In this document: in pieces, positions 1 through 10,926 of the stretch | Numbering within the stretch: the first letter of the stretch is position 1 | How the letters are laid out: each line of letters starts with the position of its first letter | Assembly (NCBI GenBank): GCA_963210315.1 | Contig: OY723295.1 | Location: 248,001 to 312,000, forward strand | Direction of reading: 5' to 3' | DNA length: 64,000 nt | Source of the DNA: Rhynchopus euleeides | Taxonomy: Eukaryota > Euglenozoa > Diplonemea > Diplonemida > Diplonemidae | The notes under the pieces: generated by a model | Seen by the model: only the letters and a program-made list of their open reading frames with translations | Told to the model about the DNA's origin: nothing | Databases searched by the model: none | Position numbers and translations under genes: made by a program

Positions 1-1012
1 ACTACACACGCCATACGCCACACGGCCCCCCCACCCCACCATCCCGAGGGTGGTGTGGTGTGCACATCCACATACGTACACATGCGCAACAGCGAAGGCC
101 ATGCGTGGCACCTCATAGAAGGGAAGGGGGGAGGGGGTTATTTGTGCTGGTGGCGCTGTGCGGTGCCGCCCCTGCCCTGCTGCTCTATGTGTGGATGCTG
201 ATGAAGGCGAGGGCGGCACACGGATGCATCAGCCGTGCGTAGAGGGGGTAAAGCATGTTCGTGCATGTGAGTGTGCATGTATGTCTTTAATTGTCCCGTG
301 ATGTGGGGGCGACAATCTATTTTGCGCCAAACAGTCACCCGGACAGCACGGCATGTACCCCCCCAGGAGTTCCGGGAAGAGCAAAGAAACAAGCAGAAGA
401 AGGGCAAGAACAGCTAGAAAAGCAAGAAAAGCAGAGGAGGTGCCAGCAGCAGCCCTCCCCCGCCCCCGCCTGAAAAAACAAAACAAAGCCACCCTCTCCA
501 ACCGCGCCCCGCGGCACCCCGCGTCGGGTGGTGGAGTCGAACAGCCCCTTGCTTTGTTTTTGGCAGGCAGCATTCCGTACCCTGTAAGGAGGCGACGCAA
601 AGCACAGCGAAGTGTCACCTTCTTGCCAGGACTGGTTCTTTCTTCAGACAAGAAAATTGTGGAACAGCTGGGACAGCTGGAGTGGAAGACAAGGCGACAT
701 ATAACGTCAACCAGTCGTCGCCTGAGCGGGGAATACCAAACCGAGGCTTTTTTGAACAAAAGCTGATACAATTATCAAGGAAAAATGATTGCGGCGTGTG
801 AGCGGCAGGCGATGCCACATGGGGTTCTTGGCGACAAAGTCAACAAACAAGGAGAGAGAGGTGGCAGCTGCGCTGAGGGTGCTGGGTGGCGCAGCACCAG
901 CACCCCGCACCAACAGCACCGCCACACCCCGACGCCACACAAGGCCCGGAGCTTATACAAGTGCACAGGTGCAGAGGTAGGCAAGTGGAGGCCCCGTCAC
1001 ACCATCACACCA
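1..1012. other. No gene seen; downstream flank of astacin gene 1
   Basis: About 1 kb beyond the stop codon of the first astacin gene. It has no reading frame with recognisable protein character. The longer open frames here are low-complexity Arg/Pro-rich readings of GC-rich DNA. It probably holds the 3' untranslated region of the minus-strand gene. Confidence 0.5.
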
Positions 1013-3314
1013 TCACTGGCACGACTTCCACCAACTGTTCCCCACGCACCTCAGCCCACTGGCGCAGCAGCTCTCCTGCCCGCCGCACGCACCCCACCTA
1101 CTGATGCGGTACCAGCACCCACGAGAAGGCGCCGGCTGCGGCTGCGGCTGTGGCTGCGCCCAGGGGAGTGGCTGTGGCTGAGGCTGGGGAATGGGCTGCG
1201 GCTGCGGTGCAGGCTGCGGCCAGGGGAGCGGTGTCGGGGCCGGAGCCGGAGCACCGCCCCCCAGCAAACGGCAAGACTCCCCACGGCTGCAGGACGTGCG
1301 GCACTGCGTGTACCACCCTGACACTTCGTAGCACCGCGTCCCCGCCTGGCAGCAGTTGCGCGGCGTCGACTTGCAGCTCGACCACATCGGCAGCGTCCAC
1401 CCCTGCGTGCACAACCCCGTCGGCGGGCTTGGCTGCGGCTGCGGCTGGGGTGCCGGTCCCGGAGGCGAAGGGCCACCACCACCACCACCAGACACGCGCA
1501 CCTTCACCGAGCACGTGGCCGCCGACCCGCCAGACCCGGTGAAGGTGGCGCTCAGCGTGAAGGTCTGCCCTTCCATCGCCTGCGTCGGGGTGAACTGCAC
1601 CGCCGCAATCCCTGTGTCGCGCAGAGTCGACCCGTCGCGCAGCACATACCGCACCCCCGATGCGGCGGTCGTCCCACCGTACGACACGCGCATCGACTGC
1701 TCCGGGTCGTACACCGCGTTGAAGTCGACCACGAAGGTGCGCGACGGCTGCACTGTGTGTGTCGCCGTTGCGTCCACCGAGGCCAGGCACCGCGGGCGCG
1801 TGAACGTCGCAGAGCAGCCGTTGTACATGAAGTCGATGGCGGCCGCGTCCCCTGCGCTCAGCCCCTCGCGCTGCCCGATCGGTGCCGGAGCTGTGATGAC
1901 GGGCTGCTGCCCGGTGGCGAACCCGTACGCCCCGTAGTGCATGATGGAGCCGTAGTCGTACTTCCCCATGTCACGTCCGGTCTGCGCGTTCTTGTCGAAG
2001 TTGTACTCCATCCCGCGCTGCACCTGCGACAGGTCGATGCGCACGTAGCTGTCACGGTCCTTGCGTGACTGTTCATGTGAAAGTCCCAGAGAATGCCCTT
2101 ATTCAACTTTACGTGGCGAGCGGCAAAGGTGACGACCAGTGGGCCCAGCGCCACGCATGCCCAGACACTGAACCCAAACAGTGGCTACACACGATTCCCA
2201 CACACGGTTGTCTGCGGTGAGGAAAAGAGACACCCTTAGGTCTCTGCAAAAACCTGCCGCTGGTTAGCAACCTGGGGCGCCACCCCCTAAAGTGTGAGGG
2301 GACCCGGTGGCTCAAGAAGGGTTTCCGGATCCCACGCGGAGTGAGGGTAACTAGCTAGTCTTTACCCATGGGAAGACATTGTGTGTAATGCACTCCTACG
2401 TTTTTCCAACCTTTTCGGACTTTCATCCCGTCCCCCCACGTAGTGCGAGTCCTATACGCGTCCCGAACGTACTAGGGCCACTCCCACCTGTACGTTACAC
2501 TGTGTGAAACAGAGACGCAACTGCGGTGGTCTGACCTCCGTCTATGACAGAAGGGAGGCGGGCTACTCCGGCCCGGAAGCCCGCGCAGGGGGTCGCCGTG
2601 GAGGACACAGGACGAGGGGCGCCCGGCCCCCATTGGAGGTCTTGGGATCTCGGTTCTTTGGGGCTCAGGGTTCCCCCTTCATAGACCAGGTCACCACCCC
2701 GGCTATTCCGGCTCCATGCACAAGGCATTTCAGCACCGAGGTAACCACCCCACCGCTGACTCTGTTCACCCCCCGCGCAGTGCAATGCGAGGGGATTAGC
2801 AGGGGCGCCACGTGCAGGCGTCAGGCGGCTTTAACCCCCAAAGTCCCAGAGAATGCCCAATTTCGTGAACTGTTGCACCGACCCCACATCCTTGCACAAT
2901 CGACACCGTGTTCACACCCTCCCCGCGCCGCCCGATTGGGGAGCTGCACCCCTGGCCCTGCGTGAAGCGGATGTACGGGCGCGGGCACGACGCCTCCGAC
3001 CTGCACTTGTTGAACCGGATGCACGTCTTCGATTCCCAGTCCTGCACCGCGGCAGAAACCCGGTTGTCGTTGGTGTTGATCGGAGACGCAATGAAATAGT
3101 TCACAGGCCGCCCCACAGGGAACAACTGTGACCTGCTCGTCAACGGCGTCGCCCCGAGGCTGTGCCCGTCGCGCGCCCGCACCACCTGCACACCCGCATC
3201 CACACCAGCGTAGTTGCTGGAGCCCGCTTTCGGCCGCACCTTCTCGCCCCCCACGCACAGGGCGCCCACCGCCACAGCCATCACACACCATGCTGGCATT
3301 CCCGGTGTCCGCAT
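1013..3314 (-). CDS. Astacin-family (M12A) metalloprotease 1 with CBM1-like C-terminus, interrupted by a 741-bp insertion
   Basis: Secreted zinc endopeptidase of the astacin type. The 5' part (3314-2840) encodes a signal-peptide-like N-terminus, the N-terminal half of the catalytic domain (DWESKTCIRFNKC) and the start of the zinc motif, HEIGHSLGL. The 3' part (2079-1013) resumes with SHEQSRKDRD, then the Met-turn KYDYGSIMHYGAYGF, a beta-rich domain, a Pro/Gln-rich linker and two Cys-rich modules. The last, ISRWGACGGQESCCASGLRC, resembles a fungal-type CBM1. Between the parts lies foreign DNA flanked by a 19-bp direct repeat. Deleting the insert plus one repeat restores a 513-residue frame matching the paralogue at 5423-7126. 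Without that, translation stops shortly after HEIGHSLGLWG. It is therefore either a gene with a non-canonical intron or a recently inactivated copy. The start is the ATG before the hydrophobic leader. Confidence 0.8.
2099..2839 (-). mobile_element. 741-bp insertion (retroposon or non-conventional intron) with 19-bp flanking repeat
   Basis: AAAGTCCCAGAGAATGCCC occurs at 2080-2098 and again at 2840-2858, exactly bordering this segment. The segment sits in the codons for the astacin zinc site. Read on the minus strand, it starts GGGGGTTAAAG and ends AAAGTTGAATAA. No GT-AG pair restores the reading frame; only repeat-to-repeat removal does. An 8-bp inverted match (ACGTGGCG near the 5' end, CGCCACGT near the 3' end) could bring the two ends together. 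A long target duplication with an A/T-rich 3' end would suit a target-primed retroposon. Paired ends without GT-AG would suit a euglenid-style non-conventional intron. No coding region is recognisable inside. Confidence 0.7.
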
Positions 3315-5422
3315 CGTCCCACGACCCCTTCCTTTTGCTCTCTTGTCCGTGCAGTCGACTCGACCTGGCGGGATGCATGGATGCGCCCGGGTGTGAGTGT
3401 GGAGCAGAACACAATGAAAAACAAAACCTCAGGCACGCCTGTGTGCTGTCAGGGCTGGGTTGGGTTCGGGGCGGGGTGGGCTGGGGGGTGGGGCAGCTGT
3501 CACTTCATGGATATGGGAAGGTCGTTCTCGGGGCCGAAGGCCTGCACTTCAGCAAGCAACGCATTCTCAAGAGAGGCAGCCACTCACTCTTGTGTCTCGG
3601 CGAAACACACATACAGGGGGCCTTCGCTCTGTCTGCGTCACTGTCTGTCACTTCACAGCCAGTTTGTGAGGTGGTTCACCTGATCTCACTTTCTCTTCTG
3701 CAGTTCTGAGTGAAGGCCCCCGGACACAAGAGGCGTGGCAAGTCTGCCGCGCTGGCAATGCAGACACAAACGAGGCACCCAAGAACAACGGCGGTTGGGC
3801 CGGGGGGATGGAGTTGGGATTGGAGGTGGGGTGGAACAGCATTGGCAACACCAGTGTGAACAAGAAAAGGTTTCGTTGTCAGCCCCCACTCACTTGGGTT
3901 TGCAGCATGCGTTGGCGCTTCCGCGCCCGCCCCCTCGCCTGCACCAGGTGAGGGGTCGCGTTGAGTGGGTCCTGACAAGCGACATTTCCTCTCGCGCTGT
4001 GTGTCTAGCAAATCAATAAACGGGGGAAACACAAGAAGGGGGAGAAACGGGCAAAATTACTCATTCAGGTGTTTACATCTACCGAAAGATGCACACCCAT
4101 CACATGCGGGATTGCTAGGCGTATCGTAGTCCGTGGTTGTGTCTCTCTTCAGCACACATCAGCACACACAGCCCAGCTCGTGTGCGGCCGGCGAAGCCGC
4201 GCACGTTGCATCCGCCCGTGGCACAGTTCAAAGCCATGCCATCGGAAATGGAACACAGAGAAAATCACCAGCAAAGGCAGCGGGAACAACGAGATCATCA
4301 AAGAAATTTTAAGCGAAAATCATAACCAAAGATAGGGCGCGTTGTGGTGTGCGCCAAAGCAGGGGCTAACCCGGAGCAACCCACGCGGTTTGCTGTGGAA
4401 GTTGCCCTTTGTTGCCTCGCCTCAGCGCTGCCCACCTCCACACCCTATCCTTTAGACACTGGCAGGAGTCCTGTCGTGGAAATATACGACACCTGAACAT
4501 GATTCCCTATTTACTGGGAACCTTGTTTTTTTGTTTCGTGAAACACAGCGTGTGGAAGAATGCGGTGGCCCCGGACGAACGCGACACGGAACAGCGAGCC
4601 GCACTGACGTGAACGGTGCACACACATCCACACGCGCAGGGTTTGTTTAGAGCACCCTACCAGCCATCCATCTCAGCACATGAATCAATAGTGCAGAGGT
4701 CGAGGGGGGAGGGGGCACGTGGGGTATACAGCAGGGTGCGGGCACACAAGGAAGGGGAGCACCACCACAGCCGCAGCCACCTACCGGACGCCGCTGCACA
4801 ACATACAACACACCCTGCTGAGTAGGTTTTCAGCGGGCCATGATTTGAGTTCTGCTTCTCTGCCGCCCAGCATCCCGGGCACACGGCAGTGCACGCGGCC
4901 ATCACACAGTGCGCCAAAGCGGGGGCCCTCGTTTCCCTCCCCTCGTGGCCCGTTCCGTCCCCACAGCCACAACTGAACAAGAAACAACTTGGCGATTAGG
5001 AGGACACAACACAGAGAGCAGGGGTCGTGCTTCTGAGCAGACAGCGGCGACAAGGGATTGTGTTTGTGTTAGCGAACTGCCAGTCCTCATATAGGGGATG
5101 GGATATGGGGGATGTGGATGTGGATTTGTGGAACAGGAATGCGTGCTGCAGCTACGATTCTCTTTTTCACTTCAGGTTTTCGAGTTCCCTTCATAATTTT
5201 CAGCATTCAGGTGGTTTGCCCCTTTCACCTGCAGACGGAGCAACACGGATAACACGGTGGAAGTACAAATGGAAAGGCAAAAGACAAAAGACACGAGGGG
5301 GTCTTCGCTACGGTGCGAAACCGGTGCGTTTTGGGTGTATTTTCTATTGAAAACGCCGAACTTAGCCGAAAACTTGCCGATAGCAAAGACCCTCCAGAAC
5401 TAGAACCCCCCAGCCAGGTCCA
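3315..5422. other. 2.1-kb spacer between the astacin paralogues, no gene seen
   Basis: Upstream region of astacin 1 and downstream region of astacin 2, both minus strand. It is slightly less GC-rich than the genes, with scattered CA-rich stretches. No reading frame has recognisable domains, and no tRNA or rRNA was seen. Confidence 0.45.
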
Positions 5423-7126
5423 TCAGCACTGCAGCTGCATCCCATCCACGTACACAGGCGCCACCTGCCCCACATAGAACTCCACACGGCTCACGGCGGT
5501 GTACCCGCGTGGCAGGTTCCCCCACCCCACAGAGTTCCCGTCCACGCTGAGGCTGAAACGGCGGTTGCGCCAGTCGAACGACACCACCACATGCTGGAAG
5601 GTCGAGTACCTGACAACCCGCGCGCCGTTCCCGCCCCATGAGCTCCACGAGCGCCCGTCAAACGTGTTGAAGTTTGCGACGCCCTGCACCGCTTGCAGCA
5701 CAGTCACCACCTGTCCGCCGGGTGCGTAGAGACGCATCCTCAGCTGTGCGTTCGTAGACTCCACACGCGTGTACACGCTGAAGCGCGACGGCTGCATCGA
5801 TCCGACGTTAAAGCTCGACGTCCGGCGCGACCACCGGATCATCATCGACCCCGCACCCCACCGCTTCGTGCGCGTGCTGACTGCCACGTGCGACCCTGCC
5901 GACCGCAGCTCCTCTGCCGTGTTGAACCCGATGGACACCAACTGGCAGCGACCGCCCGTCGGTGGCGACGGCGGGCGTGGGCCCGGCACAGGCACGGGTG
6001 CAGGCACAGGCACAGGACGTGGCGCAGGACGGGGTGCAGGCGCAGGGCCGTTCCCAGCCACGCGCACGTACACGGAGCACGTAGCCGCCGACCCGCCAGA
6101 ACCGGTGAAGGTGGCGCTCAGTGCGAAGGTCTGGCCCGCCATCGCATGCGTCGGGGTGAACTGCATGGTCGCAATCCCCGTGTCACGCAGCGACGTCCCA
6201 TCACGCATCATAAAGCGCATCTGCCTGGACGGGGCGGTCGTCCCACCGTACGACACACGCATCGACCGTGCTGGGTCGTACAGCGCGTTGAAGTCGACCG
6301 CGAAGGTGCGCGACGGCTGCACCGTGTGCGTCACCGCTGCGTCCACCGAGGCCAGGCACCGCGGGCGCGTGAAGGTCGCGGAGCAGCCGTTGTACATGAA
6401 GTCGATGGCGGCCACGTCCCCTGCGCTCAGCCCTCTGCGCTGGCCGATCGGCACCGGGGCCGTGATCGAGGGGCGCCGCCCGACGGCGAACTCGTGCGTC
6501 CCGTAGTGCATGATGGAGCCGTAGTCGTACTTCCCCATGTCAAGCCCGTTCCGACCGATCTGGTTGTAGTTGAACACCTGGTGGCTCTGCACCTGCGACC
6601 GGTCGATGCGCACGAAGCTGTTGCGATCCTTCCGATTCTGTTCGTGGGCAAGGCCAAGGCTGTGGCCAATCTCATGCACAGTCACCCCGAGGCCGCAGTT
6701 CCTCGCAATCGACACCGAGTTGAAGCTCCAGCGCCGCCCGATCGGGGAGCTGCAACCCCGGCCCTGTACGAAGCGGATGTACGGGCGGGGGCATGACGCC
6801 TCCGACCTGCACTTGTTGAACCGAATGCACGTCTTCGACTCCCAGTCCCGCACCGCCCCAGCAATGCGACGGTCGTTCGTATGGATTGGGTACGCCACAA
6901 AGTAGCTCACAGGCCGTCCCAAGGGGAACAGCTGCGCCTGGCGGGTCAACGGCGTCGCCCCGAGGCTCTCCCCGTCGCGCCCCCGCACCACCTGCACACC
7001 AGCATCGTAGTCCGCGTCGGGCTGCGCCTTCTCGCCCTGTGCCTCCACACCCCCCACGCACAGAGCGCCCACCGCCACAAGGCCGACAACCATCACAGCA
7101 CGCCGCGACCACATTGCTGCCCGCAT
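5423..7126 (-). CDS. Astacin-family (M12A) metalloprotease 2 with LamG/ConA-like C-terminal domain
   Basis: Intact 567-residue secreted protease. Residues 7-30 form a hydrophobic signal peptide. The catalytic domain runs from about 70 to 270, with zinc motif HEIGHSLGLAHE at 151-162 and Met-turn SIMHY at 204-208, both diagnostic of astacins. A Cys-containing beta-sandwich-like region (about 220-335) is shared with astacin 1. A Pro/Ala/Val linker follows, then a roughly 200-residue C-terminal domain with alternating strands (RFSVYTRVES, HVVVSFDWRNRRFSLSVDG) that looks like a LamG/concanavalin-type binding module. The chosen ATG precedes the signal peptide; the frame upstream of it is low-complexity. 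It is a paralogue of the 1013-3314 gene and is not interrupted. Likely role: extracellular or phagosomal protein digestion. Confidence 0.88.
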   Translation of the reverse strand: MRAAMWSRRAVMVVGLVAVGALCVGGVEAQGEKAQPDADYDAGVQVVRGRDGESLGATPLTRQAQLFPLGRPVSYFVAYPIHTNDRRIAGAVRDWESKTCIRFNKCRSEASCPRPYIRFVQGRGCSSPIGRRWSFNSVSIARNCGLGVTVHEIGHSLGLAHEQNRKDRNSFVRIDRSQVQSHQVFNYNQIGRNGLDMGKYDYGSIMHYGTHEFAVGRRPSITAPVPIGQRRGLSAGDVAAIDFMYNGCSATFTRPRCLASVDAAVTHTVQPSRTFAVDFNALYDPARSMRVSYGGTTAPSRQMRFMMRDGTSLRDTGIATMQFTPTHAMAGQTFALSATFTGSGGSAATCSVYVRVAGNGPAPAPRPAPRPVPVPAPVPVPGPRPPSPPTGGRCQLVSIGFNTAEELRSAGSHVAVSTRTKRWGAGSMMIRWSRRTSSFNVGSMQPSRFSVYTRVESTNAQLRMRLYAPGGQVVTVLQAVQGVANFNTFDGRSWSSWGGNGARVVRYSTFQHVVVSFDWRNRRFSLSVDGNSVGWGNLPRGYTAVSRVEFYVGQVAPVYVDGMQLQC

Positions 7127-7689
7127 TGTATGTTCCTCTTCACTTCTCTTCACAACACACGGCAGATGCCTGGGGCGGTGGTGTGGGTGTGGTGATAGTC
7201 GCAGCAGTATCAGGTGCGTGCATCCAAAGAGGGACGGGGCGGGGCTACATCGCTCAAGGCTGGTGTTCATTCTACACAACCCACAACGGGGCTAGGGCGG
7301 GGTCCGCCACACCCACAGGCAGGGGACAGGGCAAACAGCACAGCGGGAATGGGACAGCGTACACGACACAGGGGGGACACACCCTTCACAGATCTAAGCG
7401 GAGAGCCACACCCCCACCCAAGGTGCACCATACATGCGTCATACAACAGGCCTTTAGACCGTTAAATGGGTGGCCATTCTTTCTACCGGGCAAACAGCTC
7501 TCACCCCACCATCCACCCCACCCCACACCTGCCCTCAGCAGTCGAGAGCCACATGCTTTTCATTCATCCACCCACCCCACCGAAGTCAAGATTATTGCGG
7601 GAAAGTGCCGTTGTCAACATCTCAGAAAGGCGCGTGGGTTCGGCACACACGCAACACACACGCCCCCACCAGGGCAACCCCCGCTCGCA
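7127..7689. other. 563-bp spacer, no gene seen
   Basis: Lies between astacin 2 and the downstream end of the coiled-coil gene. It is CA/CC-rich and holds presumptive untranslated and trans-splice regions of the flanking minus-strand genes. Nothing else is recognisable. Confidence 0.4.
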
Positions 7690-8571
7690 TCACGGATGCG
7701 GCGTCGTGCCAATGAAGGCAATCCGGCCTTCACTCAGCATCGAGGTGACCGCACCCCTCCCCCCAGGCGGCGAAAGGGGAAGGCTGCCGTGCCCGCTGTG
7801 CGGGCTGTGCACGCCACCAAAGGGGGCCGCGTGCTGCGCATAGGCGTGGGGCGGGGAGAATGCAGCAGCCTCCACAGGCGACGGCAGGGGCGGCGGGGAC
7901 GCAAACAGGGCAGCGTATGTCCGTGTGGTGGGGGTGCCCGTGCCGTGCGGGGTGTGTGGGGACGAGCCGCGCGGCGCAGGCGGTGCGGCGGCGGGGGACA
8001 GCTGCGGCTGCGGCTGCTGCTGCAGCCTCTGCAGCGCCAGGCCCGATTGGAGCTCGCCCTGGCGCTGCTCCAGCGACCCCACACGGTCCACCAGGATGCG
8101 TGTCACGTCGCGCATCTCACGGGCGAGGCACAGCAGCGCCTGGTTCTGCTGCGTGCAGTCCTCCGCCAGGTCCCCAAACTCACCCTCAAGCATGCGGATG
8201 CGCGGCAGCACGTCCAGCGTCAGGGCGTGTCCTTCGGCACCCACCACCTGCTGAGCCTGCACGCGCTCCATCGCCCCGCCGAGCAGCGGTGCCCCCGTGT
8301 GGTGGTGGTGGTGGCGCCCGACGGTGGCCACGCTGGTGCTGGTGCCCGAGGGGGAGGAGGTCACCCTGTCGGCCACATCGCTGCTGACCCTGTCGTAGCG
8401 GCTGCTGCTGCTGAGGGCGGGCCCCCTCCCGCTCTGCCGCTCATCGTCCAGCACCATCCCTGCCACCCGAGCATCGGGCATGCACCTGGCGGTGGGGTGG
8501 GATGGGATGGCAACAACACACAGAGCATAAGCCGCCGAGCCACACACAGCCTCGACACGGCGGGAAGCCAT
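7690..8571 (-). CDS. Unrecognised protein with central coiled coil
   Basis: About 293 residues from the ATG at 8571; the frame stays open further upstream without another ATG. A later start at 8457 (MVLDDERQ, 255 residues) is equally possible. The N-terminal third is Ser/Thr-rich. The middle (LDVLPRIRMLEGEFGDLAED, then LAREMRDVTRILVDRVGSLEQRQ) is a heptad-like helix typical of a coiled coil, followed by a Gln-rich stretch. The C-terminal third is low-complexity and Pro/Ser/His-rich, including GGVHSPHSGHG. No enzyme motif is visible. It lies directly downstream of, and in the same direction as, the dynein-stalk gene, with about 220 bp between them, so co-transcription is likely. I do not recognise the family. 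Confidence 0.55.
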   Translation of the reverse strand: MASRRVEAVCGSAAYALCVVAIPSHPTARCMPDARVAGMVLDDERQSGRGPALSSSSRYDRVSSDVADRVTSSPSGTSTSVATVGRHHHHHTGAPLLGGAMERVQAQQVVGAEGHALTLDVLPRIRMLEGEFGDLAEDCTQQNQALLCLAREMRDVTRILVDRVGSLEQRQGELQSGLALQRLQQQPQPQLSPAAAPPAPRGSSPHTPHGTGTPTTRTYAALFASPPPLPSPVEAAAFSPPHAYAQHAAPFGGVHSPHSGHGSLPLSPPGGRGAVTSMLSEGRIAFIGTTPHP

Positions 8572-8789
8572 GCGCAATAGGGCAGGGGGGAAGGGGGTGG
8601 GGGGATGGGAGCCCCCTGGCAAAAGGGATGCCAATAATGTGCGGTTGCGGTTCGCCTACTTTTATTACACACACCCCCTCCCCCCACTCTCCCCCCCACC
8701 CGTTGGGCTGCGCAAGGCCCTCAGACGGAAGTCTGGGTGGCCTTGGCGTCGATACCACGGGGATGCACCGCTCCAACCCCCGCCCCCCC

Positions 8790-9993
8790 TTACTCGCTGA
8801 CAGTCGTGACGCCTGCGGTGAAACGCTCCCGCCTGGGGGAGCAGAAGGTCTCACCGTAGTGGTGGTGCGCCTCCAGGAACTGGTCCTGCAGGGGGTTCAT
8901 CGTCTGGTCGTACCGCTCCTTCAGGTCCTGCCGCCTCACGTGGAACTCCTCCTGCAGCGCTTCCAGCTTCTGCTCGGCGCCTGCTGACTCCGACACCTTC
9001 GCCTGCAGCTTCACCTTCACGCTGGCGAGGGCATCCTTCAGCTCGACGAGGCAGCGCTGCTTCGGTGCAGTAATGCGGAGCAGCTTTGCATGCATGTAGA
9101 GGGCACGGATCCACCTGCAGATAGCTCCGCACGGCACAGACGCCTTTGCCACCACGTTGGGCTCAAAGTCGGGCGACATGATTAGCTCCTGCAGCTTGTC
9201 CAGCGTGTCGTCGGAGATGCTGGATTTGTCAATGGTCTTCGCCTTCGGGACGAAGAACCCGAAGAAGTAGGTGTCGCACAGGAGGAACTTGACCTCCTCC
9301 CAGGAGGCCATCTCGTCGCCGCGGAGGGTCATCACGGCCCGCATCGTCTCCAGCACCAGGTGGGGGGGGTGCTCGTACTTCCGCATCACAGCCATGTCCT
9401 CCTGGCGCAGGCCCTGCAGGGCTTCGATGGCGGCGTCAAACGACGCGTCTGCTGTGGACATCATCTCTGCGCGTTCCTTCGAGATGTCGCGCATCTCATC
9501 GAAGAGCTCCTCGCCCAACTCCTCGCAGCGGCGCACCAGCAGGGTCAGCCACTCGCTCTCGCGCTCGAGCAGCATGCCCACCTGCATGCTGCAGTAGACA
9601 GACACCTCCAAGGGGCGCATCTTAGGGTAGTAGCTCTCCACAAGCTTGTTGAGGTTGTGATCGTATTCGGATTTCAGCTTGCCCTGTGTGTGCCAAGGGG
9701 GGTTGTGTGGGGGTGGGGGTGGGGGTGGGGAGGGGGAGGGGGTGTTGGGGTGTGCCGCACAAGATGGGCTGCAAAGCGGAGGGGTGGCGCAGAGATGCCC
9801 CCAGTGATGCATGCGGTGCACCCACACACGTGAGTCGTGGCATAGCCGTGCAGAGGACATCGGGAGTGTCAGGGGGTCTTCGCTCCGGGGTGGTCGTCAG
9901 TGCATGTCAGTGCCGACATACCAGCTCCTTCACGTGCAGGTTGAGGTTGTCCTCCGCCTCTTTGAGGTCGCGCTCCCACTCAACATCGCCCAT
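8790..9993 (-). CDS. Free-standing dynein heavy-chain stalk / microtubule-binding-domain protein, two exons
   Basis: Exon 1 is 9993-9922 (24 codons, ending HVKEL). Exon 2 is 9683-8790. The intron, 9684-9921, begins GTATGT, ends ACACAG and is phase 0. The 321-residue product matches only the antiparallel coiled-coil stalk and tip of a dynein motor. It has a long N-terminal helix, then AIEALQGLRQEDMAVMRKYEHPP and LVLETMRAVMTL, the compact microtubule-binding core with DTLDKLQELIMSPDFEPNVV and ICRWIRALYMHAKLL, and a returning coiled coil (ALASVKVKLQAKV). There is no AAA module, no P-loop and no linker. The protein could bind microtubules without motor activity. Similar 'dynein stalk' proteins are annotated in other protists. 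A split fragment of a full dynein is unlikely, because the gene has its own ATG, stop and compact structure. Confidence 0.75.
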
Positions 9994-10112
9994 CGTGATG
10001 CCGGTCGGTCCGACCTGGCGTGTAGCTGGCAGGGTGTGGGTGTAGCGTGTAGCGGCTGCTGGGAGGAGGCATACTCAACGCAGTGGTTGTGATTGGGTGA
10101 AGGCGTGTGTAT

Positions 10113-10926
10113 TGTCGGGCCGCACCAAGGCACCCAGGCGCATGGCAGAGCCGCGCTAGAGTGCTGGTTACATGCTGCCCATGTTGCTATTGCGCGGTTC
10201 AATAAAACCCGCCCCGCCATCACGGGTGCACCGCGGTAGATGCGGGGCGGGCAAACCTGTCCACGCGTGGCTATTCTTGCATCTCGTTTCACGACACGTA
10301 TCACACAGCCAGTGGCCTCCCATTCACGCAGGTCTGCTGCAGCAAACACCGTACAACACCCACACCACCGCTCGTCACATGAGCATGCAGTGCAGCATAT
10401 GATTGTCGGGCCGCACCAAGGCACCCAGGCGCATGGCAGAGCCGCGCTAGAGTGCTGGTTACATGCTGCCCATGTTGCTCTTGCGCGGTTCAATAAAACC
10501 CGCCCCGCCATCACGGGTGCACCGCGGTAGGTGCGGGGCGGGCAAACCTGTCCACGCGTGGTTATTCTTGCATCTCGTTTCACGACACCAATCACAGTCA
10601 CCAGACATGCATGGGTTTGTTGCAGCGTCGAACACACCGAGAAGTCGCTCTCGGTGCAATCCGCACTGACCCACTCACGCAGGTCTGCCGATCCTTTGTG
10701 CAGCACACACACCACATAACACTCACATGCCGCTCGTCACATGAGTTAGCATGCAGTGCAATATTTGAATGTCGGGCCGCACCAAGGCACCCAGGCGCAT
10801 GGCAGAGCCGCGCTAGAGTGCTGGTTACATGCTGCCCATGTTGCTATTGCGCGGTTCAATAAAACCCGCCCCGCCATCACGGGTGCACCGCGGTAGGTGC
10901 GGGGCGGGCAAACCTGTCCACGCGTA
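10113..10926. repeat. Three tandem units with conserved GC hairpin, upstream of the dynein-stalk gene
   Basis: A core of about 157 bp starting TGTCGGGCCGCACC recurs at 10113, 10404 and 10770 with few changes. The spacers also resemble each other (CGCTCGTCACATGAG, CACGCAGGTCTG). Each core holds a strong hairpin with arms CCCGCCCCGC and GCGGGGCGGG. About 50 bp apart, each also has TGGCAGAGCCG, which fits a Pol III A box, and GGTTCAA, half of a B box. No tRNA cloverleaf can be folded by eye. It may be a promoter or untranslated repeat, a Pol III-type repeat or a structured RNA; the function is unknown. Confidence 0.7.

Noticed and set aside
6886..8580. 564-codon plus-strand open frame
   Set aside because: Antisense to astacin 2 and to the coiled-coil gene; low-complexity Pro/Arg/Gln composition.
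10196..10220. tRNA gene suggested by GGTTCAA and an A-box-like sequence
   Set aside because: No acceptor stem, anticodon arm or CC at the end of the B box; no cloverleaf could be folded.
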